64,000 bases of DNA from Diadema setosum (GCF_964275005.1 NC_092696.1:30589006-30653005); one strand, 5' to 3'. Positions 23,559-35,986 are shown, numbered from the stretch's first letter. Program-made: numbers and translations. Notes: generated by a model from the letters alone, not told the origin.

Positions 23559-24368
23559 ATAGCATCAATAGGCTTAAGTGATCACTCACTTGTGTATGTC
23601 AACCTCAAAGGACTACGAGTCAAGTGTAAGCCTTTGGTTTCTAAACTTAGGAGTTTTAGAAATTTTGATGCTTCTGAATTTGTTAAGGCTGGTGAAAATT
23701 TTTTGGGATTAGATTATTATGAGATAAATGATGTGAATTATTTGTGGAATAATTTCAAAGGATCATTTCTAAAATTGTGTGATAAGTATGCACCACTAGT
23801 ATCAGTGCGTAAAAGAGTAAATAGTGTTCCATGGTTGACTGATGAATTTTTGCAGTTATCAAGACAACGTGATTATTTTAAACGCAAGTTTGTTAAATCT
23901 GGTGATATGTATTTTTGGTGTGAGTTTAAACGAGTGAGAAATAAAGTTAATAATATGAGTAAGCGTCTTAAGAAAGATTATTATATTACACAATTTGGGG
24001 CGAATATAAGTGATTCAAAGCGAACATGGAAAACTTTAAAAAGTTTGTCAGGACAGACTAAGGCCTCTAATTGTACAGGCTTACGCACTGAGTCTGGTAT
24101 ATTAACGGATGATATTGATGTTGCCAATGCGTTTAATGAGTATTTTGCACGAGATAATGATATAAGTTCGGAAAGGGGCGTTAAAGTTACCCCTGTTGTA
24201 AGAAGTCAGTTTCATTTTAAGGAGATAACTGAGGAATTTGTTTTCAAAGAGTTAATGACTCTGTCTGTTAATATGTCGAGTGGTCTCGATAGTATTCACC
24301 CTCGTCTATTGAAGGAAGCAGCATCATTTGTAAGTAAACCTTTAACACATTTATTTAATGCATCAATT
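23559..24368 (+). pseudogene. LINE family B ORF2, endonuclease end and linker
   Basis: Continues in frame from 22284: IASIGLSDHSLVYVNLKG holds the SDH endonuclease motif, followed by the linker (VPWLTDEFLQLSRQRDYFKR, NAFNEYFARDN) and the start of RT (SGLDSIHPRLLKEAASFV, PLTHLFNASI). It is interrupted there by the 7.3-kb insertion. Confidence 0.8.
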
Positions 24369-24519
24369 TGTCGCTGAATCCACGAACCGGCACAACCGGC
24401 CAAAATCGAGTAAATTTTCGATTTTGAGAGTTTTGCATATTATGATAGTATATACCGAGTTCTACAACCTGACAAATTTTTGAACCTCAATCTCGAGTAA
24501 TTACGTAATAATAACGACT

Positions 24520-24574
24520 GTGCCACTTCGTGAAAACTCCGACTGGGTCGGTCTGGATTTTCACGAAGTGGCAC
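24520..24574. repeat. Perfect 17-bp hairpin near the left end of insertion B
   Basis: GTGCCACTTCGTGAAAA (24520-24536) is followed after 21 bp by its exact complement (24558-24574). The stem shares the GTGCC..TTCGTG core with the element ends. Confidence 0.8.
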
Positions 24575-24648
24575 TATCGCGTGCGTACACGCCGGATGTC
24601 ATCAAAAATCACTTATCTGTCAAACGTCCTCGTACGCGCTCGTCCAAA

Positions 24649-24690
24649 ATGGCTGCGCCCAGAGCAGCGGAAACCAGACAGATGAAATCG
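24649..24690 (+). CDS. Possible captured first exon inside insertion B
   Basis: ATG in a strong context (aaaATGG) starts MAAPRAAETRQMKS and ends at the donor TCG|GTAAAG (24691). Local DNA is CpG-rich, unlike the AT-rich surroundings, and CAAAATGGC resembles the YY1-type start-site motif of housekeeping promoters. A possible next exon begins after tccaaacag at about 25815 in phase and ends within 24 codons. No transcript evidence and no protein family. It may be noncoding or chance. Confidence 0.3.
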
Positions 24691-24720
24691 GTAAAGTTAC
24701 ATATCGCTCTGTATTGACAG

Positions 24721-26304
24721 TTAAATTATTCGAATTTTTCACCTTATTGAATGTAGATTTGTGAATAAGGAATTAGAATATCCAAAGAGTGTAAATATGT
24801 ACTCTAACAGGTCACAATGACTTAGTTTGGCTCTGTCCTAGCTTCGTGCGCTACGTTTGCAGTCCCACAGCTATTATTCGGTGTAAGTGAAGAATAGGGA
24901 AAGCGGTTCGAACTAGAGTCAAATGAACTCGTCTCACATTTGCATCGAATCTGTAACGCACTAAACGGTAATATATTGTACAATTTTATTGTTGCCTGTA
25001 ATACGAGCTCAAGTATGTAATGCTACGGCCCACTTCTTCCCAGGTAAATTAGCTCTCTTATTCACTCTGAATCTTCCAGGAGTTATCTACAGTTCTTCTA
25101 GATCTAATGTAGATAGTTAACTGTGTTACAGTGTTAAATTATTGATAGTGATCTTGAATATCCTTACCTGTCCAGGTTACTGTGATGTTATTTCGCTGAC
25201 TACCCTTGAAGTCTCAATGGGAAAAAATTATTTAAAGTATAAATGCTAAAATCTAAATGAGGAAGGTCCTCCTCCCACATAAAAATTGTCTAAATTGAGG
25301 GCGAGGCGTTACGAACAACAATAAGGTTTGATAATGTTGTCGTGAATATCATACCAGCAATTTTGATTTGGATAGACAACAAGCAAAAACATATTTGTTA
25401 TGCAACGTTAATGCTCAGCACCTGAATTCATAAATTGTTATATCATGCTATAGGCCTAAATGTAAACATTATAAACATGTACCTGGCAAGTAATTTTGCC
25501 TTAGTTTGTGATATTTGCTTGTTATGATTTTCTACAATCTATGGTTCTTTGAAACACAGTTTTTTTTTTTGTAGTTTTTTTTTTTTTTTTTTTTGGGGGG
25601 GGGGGAGGCATGAATTGTAAAATTAGACCAGAGTGATGTCCTCAAACTTCAGATTCTAATACGCCATATAATGTAGACCTGAAAAGGAGGTGGGGAAGGG
25701 GGCAGTGTGATGTTTTGGAAATTTGTGGCTCATATTGATGATCTTACAGAATTGTAAGTAGTGATGGATTTTCATGTAACTGACATCTTGCATTCATCTT
25801 CCATTCCAAACAGATATTGAGGCATTTGTGTGGACAACGCAACAACTTGCAGAACTGGACTGAAATGAGTGATGTTCATCGATGATGGGCTACTTTACAC
25901 AATTGTACTCCAAACCGCATTCCTGTAGATTTCTAACATCATCACAAGCTTGAACAAGAACAGTAAGTTACATTACTATCTGACAAGGATTTAGACAGAC
26001 CAGTGTGTAATACTAGTACACAGTGCAGGCATACGACTAATAATTTGACTTTCCACATACCGTGCTGAAATGATTGTGTATCTTACTCTTTTTTTTTTTA
26101 ATTACAACTGTATTTGTAGTTTTGATGGACGTGAAGCACTGACATAACATGGAATCCGAAATTTTGACATCTAATTACCTGCAGTCATGCTGCATTTTGG
26201 TATAAAGGCAATGCTGTCTCTCAATCTGATCTTGATATGGTACCGGTATGCATTTCTTCAGTGTCATGTATCTTTCATTACTGTTATAACTGTAGTTGTG
26301 TGTG

Positions 26305-26335
<31 letters not shown>

Positions 26336-29300
26336 TTTAATGTTTGCTGTGTGTGTGTGTTTTTTTTTTTTTGGGGGGGGGGGAGGGACAATGGAGATGG
26401 GGAATGAGCAGCTCTCTGTACTGATATGAGATACCATCAGCTTTGCAAAAGTCAATGGCACATACAGTATGACAAATACTTGGCAAAGACAATGAAAATG
26501 ATAGGTCTCAATATACATTTAAAGCTTCACTAATATTAATGTTGTTTTTTTTTTTTTTTTGCTTTGTACACTCAGAAGTCAAATGTTGTAAGAGTCTGAG
26601 ACTTTTACATGGGGTTAACTATATCGCCGATTTTCACTTGTGATGTTCTGCTTTCTTTATTCTTTGTCTTATTCTTTACTTCAGTTCTGCTCCTGATTCT
26701 AGTCAACAATGTGTTCATTCACCATTTCGTCTGGCTTAGCATCCTCTCCTTACTGCACTCAAAGGTTACATTGTGCACTGAGCTAAAGGTGAGCAAGATA
26801 TAAACAGCAATCAGTGCAACACCTATTCATGTAGTATTGGGTTTTATTTTGTCATAGATATTACTCAGAAAATCCAGTGTCAATGGACAATTAGGAGTTA
26901 TCCTAGTATAGTCTTGTATGTACGTTATCACATTGATTAAAACTTATAATTCAACAGAATTGCATTAGCACTTTTCAGCAAAACATTACCAAAGTGTTGA
27001 TATGAAAGGAACATTATATGATTATTTTCTCAGGCAAATCAATATAGTTTTACAGATGTGGAAAATTGATTAAGTAGTATGTTATGACTGTTGTCTCAAA
27101 TGTCATCATTCCCCTCTGCAATATAGAAGTAACATTGTCGTGAACAACAATTGTTCATCTTTGCATATAGGGAGAGAATCTGATGACAACTGTCTACTGG
27201 ATATGTCGAAGTGGAGAAAGCAAAGAGAAACCCGGAACAGCTTCAAATGACTAGGGTGACTGAGCTGAACATCTGCACCAAAGTCCAAGCCAGGGATCAT
27301 TATGGAAGGAGAGCATAGCAATATTTCACTACAATCACAGAGTTGCTCCAGACAGCACTCAGCGAACTTTTCACAAATGTGTGTGCGTGATGAATGGGCA
27401 GTCAGGTTCTGGCAGAACATTATCTCGATGTTCTGCTTAATGTCCTATTTAATGACTTTGGGTCGTGTGTGTGCAGAAATTGGGGGGGGGGGGTAGTGGG
27501 ATTATAAAATATGACATCATTTTAATAATAATAATTATAACGATAACAATAGTAATAATGATACTACTACTACTACTACTACTACTACTAATAATAATGA
27601 TAATAATAGTGATGATAAAATGATATAAATGATAATAAAAGTAATAATAATAATCAACAGTACTTATATATAGCACATAGAACATTTTGTATTATGTCCC
27701 TATGTGCTCAAGGATAAAAATGATTACACAAAAACATACAATTGCAATAACAATAATACCTTGTTTCATGTTTAGACTGTAATGAAGGCATTCCCAAGGC
27801 AGACTTAGATTAACATTTGTAAATTATTTTAAATTCTGGGGCAGATTCCTCCATATGGTAGAGACATGACAAGCAAATATGTATATTGTTGCTTTTTTAT
27901 TCAGCATAACAAATAAGTCCCTGCCTTTTGAACAAAGGGTTCTCTCTGGTGTGTCTCCTATTCAAAATAGTTCTCTCAAATAGTGTGTATTCAAAAGTTA
28001 ACATCAACATTTTGTACTGAATATGAATTTTGACATGAAGCCAGTGCAAGCTTCTTAAAACCAGTGAAATTTGTGTTAATGTATATATATATTTCGTTTT
28101 AAATTTGAACACTACTTTTGCAGCAGAGTTTGGGATAGCTTGTTATCTCTGTATCTGTTTGACTGACAATCCACAAACTAATTAGTGATGAAATCATCAT
28201 GTCAAATGAAGAAACCATGAACTGAACGTACTGCTATGTGTTTATCAATGGAGTCTCAAATTTTCCAAATATTGTATGTGAAAGAATCAAGGGGACATTA
28301 TGGGACATTAATCCTATGTACTGTATCTTACACTGTCACTTTATTCACTGGCATTACTCGTGATAACCATCAATCCATGGGTCTCTCCATACACCTTTGT
28401 CACAATGATGCCATCCTCAATTTCCACTGTAATATGCTTCCATTCTCTTTGGCTTAACAGTGCTTTTCAAAGCAAAAACTATATAAGTATCAAAATCCAT
28501 ATAAAATGTATTTTCTTTTACTTTGTTTATGAAGCAGCTCACCTATCATACTATTCATTTTGTCTCCTTTAGCCAGGCCGTCATTAGGCCAACCCCGTTA
28601 ACGATTCCCAGTATTTTTTAATCATGCCTACCCCAGCACCTGGGACACCCACAGCAGACATAAACTAAAGTCAGGACCAAGCTTCAAGTCAAGTTGTGCG
28701 AGTTAGAAAGGTATTAGGAGACTGCAAGAGGGTTATAAGCAATTGGATGCTTACATTTCCTCTGCTTGCTCTCTCTCTCTCTCTCTGCAACTCGAGAATG
28801 AATAATAAACTCTGACAGAAAATGTTTTATTGGATGATACGTGTACTGCAGTACACAGCCATATTCTTGCAGTCTGTGTCCACATGAGGACTTATAGCAT
28901 AGCCATCATTATCTATGTCTTTTTACATTGAATATTGTTGTAGATTTCATTTTTTAAAGGAAATATGAAGAAATGTAGGTCTGATATGTTAACAGTCTAC
29001 TTGTAAACAGGTACAGTGCCAGAAAAAAAAAAACCAGTCACCTTGTTTCATGGTGTCAATATTATTTACAGAAATATGTGCAGAAAATTATATACATAAA
29101 TATTTGTGACGTAAAAAACCACAGAAATATAAAAACATGAAAAATTTGATTGCGTTAACGAATCTGAATGTGGAAAGTGTGATACTCGAAGAGATATCAA
29201 AACTGATAATTTCCACGTAAATCTATAGTAAAAATATCAGGTATAAATTCATCTCTATGAAATCTTTTTAAAAGAACATTACCTGTGTAGATAACTCTGT

Positions 29301-30670
29301 AAGTATTTGACAATATCTTTGTACTGTTTGAAGAAATGTTTGCTTTGAAGAGGTTGGACTTTATTTCTCCACTTATAATAAATCATACCTAAACAACAGT
29401 AAAGTTTAAGAAGTAAAACTTATCATTAATTCGTGTATAGGGAATATCCAGTAACTGATTTTTGAGTAAGAAACGAGATTGATATTATGCCGATTTGGAA
29501 TGAACATGAAATTTCTTTCTGCCAGAGAGCTGAAAGCTGCGAGAACAATACATTTTATAATCGGTTCCGAAGAAGTAGAGATGACTAGTATTTAGTTTGA
29601 TGATAAGAAAAAAAGATTCCTTCATTTTTTGGTCAGAAATGGATATAAGAAATACTAAGAAATATTTTATTCTATGAAGGTAAAGGAATATTGTGTAAAG
29701 GTACAATGTAATGTATTTCTATTTCATTGTGATATGGGTTCCTCGAAATTGTCTTGTTCATTAGAACATATATGTCAATAACGTTAAGATTTCTTTCATT
29801 ACGGGAAATATAGTTACTTTAAATTATGATTGAATGAACTACTTGTAGTACTGTCTATCCTGGAGGTAATATGAAATCTCATTTTAACAGCTTCTTATTT
29901 AACAGCAGTTTTGCTTATTATATTTGTTGTTACGAAATATCATATATAGTAATGCATTTTGAATTTGGCTGAAAATGAAATGTGGAAATCCGTTTAATGA
30001 AATGTACAACTTATGATACTTGGAAACAATACAATGTAATTATAGTAATGAATATATATTCAAACAATTATTTTTCCTAGATTTCTTTTTTTTTTCAGTT
30101 CTGCCCGAATTAAATGTCGAATATAACCTAATAAAAATAAATTTCATTTGTTAAAAAGGAATGTGTATTTCTTCCTTTAATGAATGATTGAATATAATAC
30201 AGGACTTGAGAGTGTTTGAAAATGTCATTATTTCTCGAAGAAGACAAGTGTAGAGGATGATGATGAAGATGATGAAGATTGAAAGAGAAGGAGTGATGGA
30301 GAGAGGAGGGGAGTACGAGAAATTTGTGTGAATTCTTATTTGGTATTAATGTACGTCTGCATACCTATCTAAAATGAGTCGGGAATTTGTTCATTTTCGT
30401 AAACAAGGAAGTGCATGAAAAACAAAATATAAAAGGCTGCATTTCTGTTTAAATGAATATTGAGAATACGTAATGAAAAATACAAAAAAGAAGTAAAGAT
30501 CTAAACATGAAGCTCCATGATCTAAATAAGAACAACTAATCTACAATACTTTTATCCACGGATATTAGATTTACAATGCCAAGAGCGCAGTGCTATACGA
30601 TTACTAGAAGAGCTAACTGTAATTTAAACTTTTCTTCGTGAAATAACCTTAACCAGAAATAAATTTGAAA
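24721..30670. other. Long unassigned AT-rich interior of insertion B
   Basis: Roughly 6 kb with no gene recognised. It holds T/G homopolymer tracts (25560-25610, 26360-26385, 26547-26564), (TG)n at 26297-26362, a G run followed by (AAT/ACT)n trinucleotides at 27482-27655, and a CT repeat at 28767-28785. At 27660-27715 it carries the dispersed motif acttatatatagcaca next to an (AAT)n tract. A GAT/GAA-rich stretch is at 30255-30285. Confidence 0.6.
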
Positions 30671-30702
30671 GCCATGTGCCGTTTCGTGAATTTATTGGGT
30701 GC

Positions 30703-31125
30703 TGTTCGCTTTTCCGAAGGTTCGCTATTCCGAAGGTTCGTTAACAAGAAACACACAGTATACCTAGACGTTTGTTAATCCGAAAATGAAATAGGGTTCG
30801 ATAATCCGAACATTTGGGGCATTATTCCGAAGGTTCGTTAATCCGAAAATGAAATAAAGTTCGCTATTCCGAAGGTTCGTTAATCCGAAAATAAAATAAA
30901 GTTCGCTATTCCGAAGGCTCGTTTATCCGATAATGAAATAGGGTTCGTTATTCCGAAGGTTTTAATCCGAAATGATAGGGTATAGGGTCGGTAACGAACC
31001 TTCGGAATAACGAGTTTTGTTTCATTTTCGGAATAACGAACCTTCGGAATAACGAACCTTATTTCATTTTCGAATTAATGAACCTTCGGAATAACGAACC
31101 TTCGGAATAACGAGCTGTAACTAAT
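30703..31125. repeat. Palindromic satellite of ttccgaaggttcgtta units
   Basis: The left half has about six units such as attccgaaggttcgttaat with an intervening ccgaaaatgaaata. After a centre near 30980 the right half has the same units inverted (cggaataacgaaccttcgg). A separate diverged block lies at 36992-37098. Confidence 0.85.
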
Positions 31126-31130
31126 TTATT

Positions 31131-31382
31131 TTGCGGAGAATCCTGAACGCTATGTGCGACACAAGAGCAGTGTGCCGGTTCGTGGATTTATTTTGCGGAG
31201 AATCCTGAACGCCATGTGCGACACTAAGCGCTGTGTGCCGGTTCGTGGATTTATTTTGCGGAGAATCCTGAACGCCATGTGCGACACTAAGCGCTGTGTG
31301 CCGGTTCGTGGATTTATTTTGCGGAGAATCCTGAACGCGATGTGCGACACTAAGTGCTGTGTGCCGGTTCGTGGATTTTTTT
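31131..31382 (+). repeat. 63-bp tandem array carrying the element-end motif
   Basis: Four units. The phrase tgtgccggttcgtggatt starts at 31171, 31234, 31297 and 31360, exactly 63 bp apart. The rest of the unit reads ttttgcggagaatcctgaac. A degenerate copy is at about 30673-30698, and the same phrase forms the element's right terminus at 31619. Confidence 0.9.
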
Positions 31383-31648
31383 GGACCTTGTCTGGAGTTT
31401 TCACAAAACGACACACAACTTTATAGCCTTACTGTGTGCATATTTTACATCACTGGGAAGATTGTTATGTATAGCAAGAAAGAGCAGATTCTTCTCATAC
31501 GTCACAATGAAATTTATTGAAAATCAATTCCATTAACATATCTTACTAATAGTTTGAAAAAACAGAAATCTTTAAATGCGATTTACTCGAAATGTACTTC
31601 GCGCAGCGGCGGTGCGTGTGTGCCGGTTCGTGGATTCAGCGACGAATT

Positions 31649-33041
31649 GTAACAGGGGTTACAGTAGAAGACTGGAAAAAAGCAAAAGTTACCCCAATAC
31701 ACAAAGCTGGTGACAAAGACCTTGCTAGCAATTATAGACCTATATCAGTGTTGTGTCATGTCATGAAAATATTTGAAAAGGCTATACATAAACAACTTTA
31801 TGAGTATCTTGTATCTAATGGTATATTAAGTAACTGTCAGTCTGGTTTTCGACCATTATTTTCAACCGCCACTGCCCTTATTGATGTAAATGATTATCTT
31901 TATAAGAATATTGATCATGGGAATGTTATTGGCACTTTGTTTCTTGATTTTAAAAGGGCATTTGACTCGGTCAAACACAGTATTCTTCTTGATAAACTGG
32001 AAAAATATGGTGTCAGTGGTTCTGAGTTAACATGGTTTAGAAATTATTTATTGGATCGTGCACAATGTGTATCTTATAATGGAAAGTTGTCGGTATTTCG
32101 TAAGGTAGTGGTTGGAATACCCCAGGGGTCAATACTTGGCCCGTTGCTTTTTGTCATTTTTATAAATGACATATGTGATTTGAATTATCAAGAAGATACC
32201 AAACTGTGTCTGTATGCTGATGATGTGGCATTATTTTGTAAAGGGAGAAATAATATATCTGTGCAGATGAGTTTACAGTATGAATTTAATCAGATAATGC
32301 AATGGGTACGTATGAATGAATTGCAACTGAATATAGATAAGTGTAAAACAATATTGTTTGGAACTGGTAAGAGAGTTTACGCAAAACCATTATTAATAGA
32401 GTATGAAGGTTATAGAATTGAACAAGTTTATCAGTTTAAATATCTTGGTGTTATTTTTGACAATTTTCTTAGATTTGATAAACACATTGAAAAGAGTTGT
32501 GGTAAAATTTCAAGAATTATTGGTTACATAAGGCAGTTAAAACAGTGCCTACCAAGAAAGGTACTGATTATGTTGTATAATAGTCTTATACTCCCACACA
32601 TTGACTACGGTCTGGTAATATGGGGATTATCTTCTCAGTACCTCATTGTTAAACTACAACGTCTTCAAAACAAGTACGCGAGGCTGGTACTGGATGCGGA
32701 TTTTTACACACCCCATACACTGTTAAATACGAGAATTGAATTGGCAGTCTGTGTCCCAAAGAGTAAGATATCAGTTTGCATTGTATATGTACAAAGTTCT
32801 AAATGGTCTTACCCCATATTATTTGAAAGAATTATTTGTATACCGAACATGTGAGGTATTAACCAGATATGCTGTAACTTGTCCATTATATGTCCCCAAA
32901 CCCAGAACAGAATATATGAAAAAATCTTTTCAGTATCATGGTTCAATCTTATGGAATAATATCCCTCATGTTAGAAATGCAGTATCACTATCTTTGTTTA
33001 AAAAGCAATGTAAAATCCTCTCTATTATTGACCGTTTATGA
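31649..33041 (+). pseudogene. LINE family B ORF2, reverse transcriptase part
   Basis: Continues LINE B after insertion B. Motifs in order: VEDWKKAKVTPIHKAGD, NYRPISVLCHVMKIFEKAIH, LFLDFKRAFDSVKH, VGIPQGSILGPLLF, LCLYADDVALF (the catalytic Y-A-D-D), LNIDKCKTILFG, FKYLGVIFDN, then the C-terminal ILPHIDYGLVIWG and KLQRLQNKYARLV. One frameshift lies near 32740; the frame then runs to a stop at 33039-33041. The copy is otherwise well kept, so the LINE was fairly young when it was split. Confidence 0.85.
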
Positions 33042-33548
33042 TATTTTGTATACATTCGTAAGTGACAGAGATATTATTATGTTTAAAGTTAGTTGAAGTG
33101 AATATACACGTATAATGACAGCAAAGGTTGTTTAGGGCTTTATTGGTTATCACGTGGGTTTTCTGCCTGCCCACTTTTGGACGGGGAGGGCGCTTCAGAA
33201 GGGGGGGGGGGGGGCGTGTACATACCATTTGTAGCTCCTGAGATGCTCGCACGGGCAATTCATTTCGGCAGCTTATGTGTCAGCCGGGCGGGTATAATAG
33301 GCTCTTTACGCCTCTTTCAATGTATTATGTGGGTTGCAAATGCATATATGCATACATTTTTTTTTTTTATTTTGTATTGAGTTTGTAAGTCATGTGTGGT
33401 GTACTTTTTTATTTTTGGATTTACTGTATTACTGTATTGAACATTGCATGTATTGTATTTTGTATTGTTTTAATGCAGGGCCCCTTTGTAAATCAGTTTT
33501 TTAACTGAAAGGGCTACCCTGTGAAAATAAAACGGAATAAATAAATAA
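33042..33548 (+). other. 3' UTR and (AAAT)n tail of LINE B
   Basis: Ends in gggctaccctgtgaaaataaaacgg and (AAAT)n. A G-rich stretch near 33200 may be a later insertion. Confidence 0.65.
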
Positions 33549-33564
33549 ATAAATAAATATTGAC

Positions 33565-35986
33565 ATGACGAAAATAGATACTTTAGCGGTAAAATTGAAA
33601 ACTATTCTTTTTTCATATGCTTTCTATTCCCATATTGATAACCCAACAAGAATATCCCAAACATCTAAAACCTTGTTGGATAATATTTTTTCTAATAACT
33701 TTTCTGTAAATAAATTCATTAATGGTATCTTATATTATGATATATCTGATCATTTACCGATATTCATTATTCTTCGTTATTCTGAAAACGTCAAAAGTAT
33801 TTCAAAACCCAAGCCGATAATGTACAGAAAAGAATCAGACGAGAATATTGAATTACTTAATCTTGATTTAGTGAAGGAAGAATGGCAAGAAGTGTATCTT
33901 CAAAATAATGCCGATAAAGCTTATGATATTTTCTTAGATAAACTTTTATATTATTATCGAAAAAACATTCCTTTAGTTGAGAAAAAAAAAAGCACGTAGA
34001 AAGAACAAATATCCCTGGATTACAAAGGGAATCATCAATTCAATAAAAACCCGTAATAAATTGTATAAACTGGCGATTATTACCCACAATACAAAACGTT
34101 TTACAGATTACAAAAAGTATAGAAATATACTCAGTAATTTGATTCGTATTCCTCTTAAAATGTATTATTCCGATAAGTTTGATAATCAAAAGGATAACGT
34201 AAATGGCTTATGGGAAACTATATATGAAATAACAGGTAAAAATAATAAGGAAACATCGTCCGTTTTTTATAATGACAACAAAGAACTCACAAACCCTGAT
34301 GAAATATCTGATGCTTTTAACTCATACTTCGTAAATATTGGCCCCCAATTAGCTTCAAAAATAAAAAACAAACATGTTCATTCAAACTTTACTGAATTTC
34401 TTCCCCCAAACTGCGACAAATCCCTTTTCTTTACCCCAACAGATGAGGAAGAAATACTGGAGATTGTTAACAGATTAAAGCCAAGTAGATCTAGTGGCCA
34501 TGATGAAATAAGTGTTTATATACTGAAGAAAATCACCAAACAAATAACCACACCTTTATCTTACATTTTCAATCTTTCACTGTCTTCTGGAATATGCCCA
34601 AACTCATTAAAAATTGCGAAAGTAGTTCCAATTTTCAAAAGAAAAGACGACCCTTCTCTTTTAACAAATTATAGACCAATATCGTTATTACCTAGTATTT
34701 CTAAAATGCTGGAAAAAATTATTCATAAACGCCTGTACATTTTTCTTCATGTAAATGACCTACTTATACCTAATCAGTTTGGATTTAGAAAGGGCCATTC
34801 CACTGATTTAGCTATAATTCAATTGTTAGATAAGACTACTGAATCTTTTGCAAATAAAAAACACTTTATAGAAATTTTCATGGATTTATCAAAGGCTTTT
34901 GACACCATAGATCATGATATATTAATTTACAAATTAAAAAGATATGGTATTCGTGGTTTAGCACTTTCTTGGATTATTGATTATTTATCCAACAGAAAGC
35001 AATATGTACTATTTAAGTCATCTAAATCCCCGAATTCTAATATTGTATGTGGTGTTCCCCAGGGATCAATTCTTGGCCCCCTACTGTTCCTTGTATATAT
35101 TAATGATATAATGAATACATCAAAAACTCTTAAATGTATACTTTTTGCGGATGATACTAATATTTTTTACTCCCATGAGATCCTCGAAACACTGTTTAAT
35201 ACTCTGAACACGGAAATAGACAAAGTCTCCCAATGGTTTATATGTAATAAATTATCCCTTAATGTCTCTAAAACAAATTGTATACGTTTCAAACCTACTG
35301 CTTCACAGAACATTAACAGCAGTTATAATATCAATACTGATGGATTATCCTTAACTGAAGTAAGATCTACTAAATGTTTAGGAATCACAATTGACTCGAG
35401 TTTAACTTGGAACGATCACATTCATAATATCCACACGTCTGTCTCAAGAACTGTAGGAATTTTATATCGACTGAAAAACTTCATTTCTCAAAATTCCCTG
35501 ACTATTCTATACAATGCATTGATCTTACCACATATCACATACTGCAATATCGTTTGGGGAAACTGTGGCTCAACTAAAATTAATCCAATTCTTACTCTCC
35601 GAAAACGTGCTGTACGTTTGATTACCAATTCCCGTTACTTATCCCCATCCAATCCCCTATTTCGTCAACTAAAAACATTGAAAATTGAGGATCTTCACAC
35701 CTTTCAAACTGCTGTTTTTATGTATAAATATACATTTAATTGTCTTCCAAAAATTTTTGATGGCTTCTTCACTCCAACTTCCACCGTTCATTCATATCCA
35801 ACACGTCAGTCGTCCGATTACCATCTCGAAAACCCCAGAATCATTTTAGCTCAAAAATCATTAAAGTACAATGGACCAGATATTTGGAAGTCTTTACCCC
35901 CTAATTTAAAACAACGTACGTCGTTGAACATTTTCAAACGAGAACTAAAAAACACCCTCATAATCCAGTATACTTCTGACACATAA
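33565..35986 (+). pseudogene. LINE family A ORF2 (endonuclease end and RT)
   Basis: Endonuclease end: FYSHIDNPTRISQTSKTLLD and ISDHLPIFI. Linker, then RT: SGHDEISVYILKKI, TNYRPISLLPSISKMLEKII, NQFGFRKGHSTDLAI, FMDLSKAFDTIDHDIL, GVPQGSILGPLLFLVYIND, LKCILFADDTNIFYS (F-A-D-D), LSLNVSKTN, CLGITIDSSLTW, then a C-terminal region ending QYTSDT*. One frameshift in the A-run at about 33980 joins the first 144 codons to the 669-codon frame. The rest is open, so this is a recent copy for its family. Confidence 0.85.

Larger units (their letters stand above)
24369..31644. mobile_element. Large TIR element (insertion B), 7276 bp, no transposase seen
   Basis: It interrupts the RT of LINE B. The left end is TGTCGCTGAATCCACG and the right end is its complement with one terminal mismatch; inverted similarity covers about 25-28 bp. 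AATT flanks both sides (24365-24368, 31645-31648), a candidate 4-bp target duplication. The motif GTGCC..TTCGTG recurs near both ends, as a hairpin at 24520-24574 on the left and as a 63-bp tandem array on the right. No transposase frame was found, so it is probably non-autonomous. The superfamily is not identified. Confidence 0.7.
20310..33548 (+). mobile_element. LINE family B (CR1/L2-like), split by two insertions
   Basis: One LINE of about 4.7 kb is spread over 13.2 kb. Segments: 20310-22284 (5' UTR, ORF1, PHD, most of endonuclease), 23559-24368 (endonuclease end, linker) and 31649-33548 (RT, 3' UTR). Segment ends join in protein terms: DYG|IASIGLSDH across the first insertion and LFNASI|VTGVTVEDW across the second. 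The 3' UTR ends in (AAAT)n at about 33537-33560, the usual CR1/L2 style of tail. The 5' end at about 20310 is an estimate. Confidence 0.85.

Noticed and set aside
26264-26518. THTHTH-rich peptides in GT tracts here and at 9843, 19007 and 40636
   Set aside because: Simple-sequence translations, not genes.
22780-31400. CRISPR-like repeat arrays
   Set aside because: The short repeats are irregular or without unique spacers, and the context is a eukaryotic genome.
31121-31426. Repeat proteins on both strands
   Set aside because: They are translations of the 63-bp tandem array, open on both strands only because the unit is a multiple of three.
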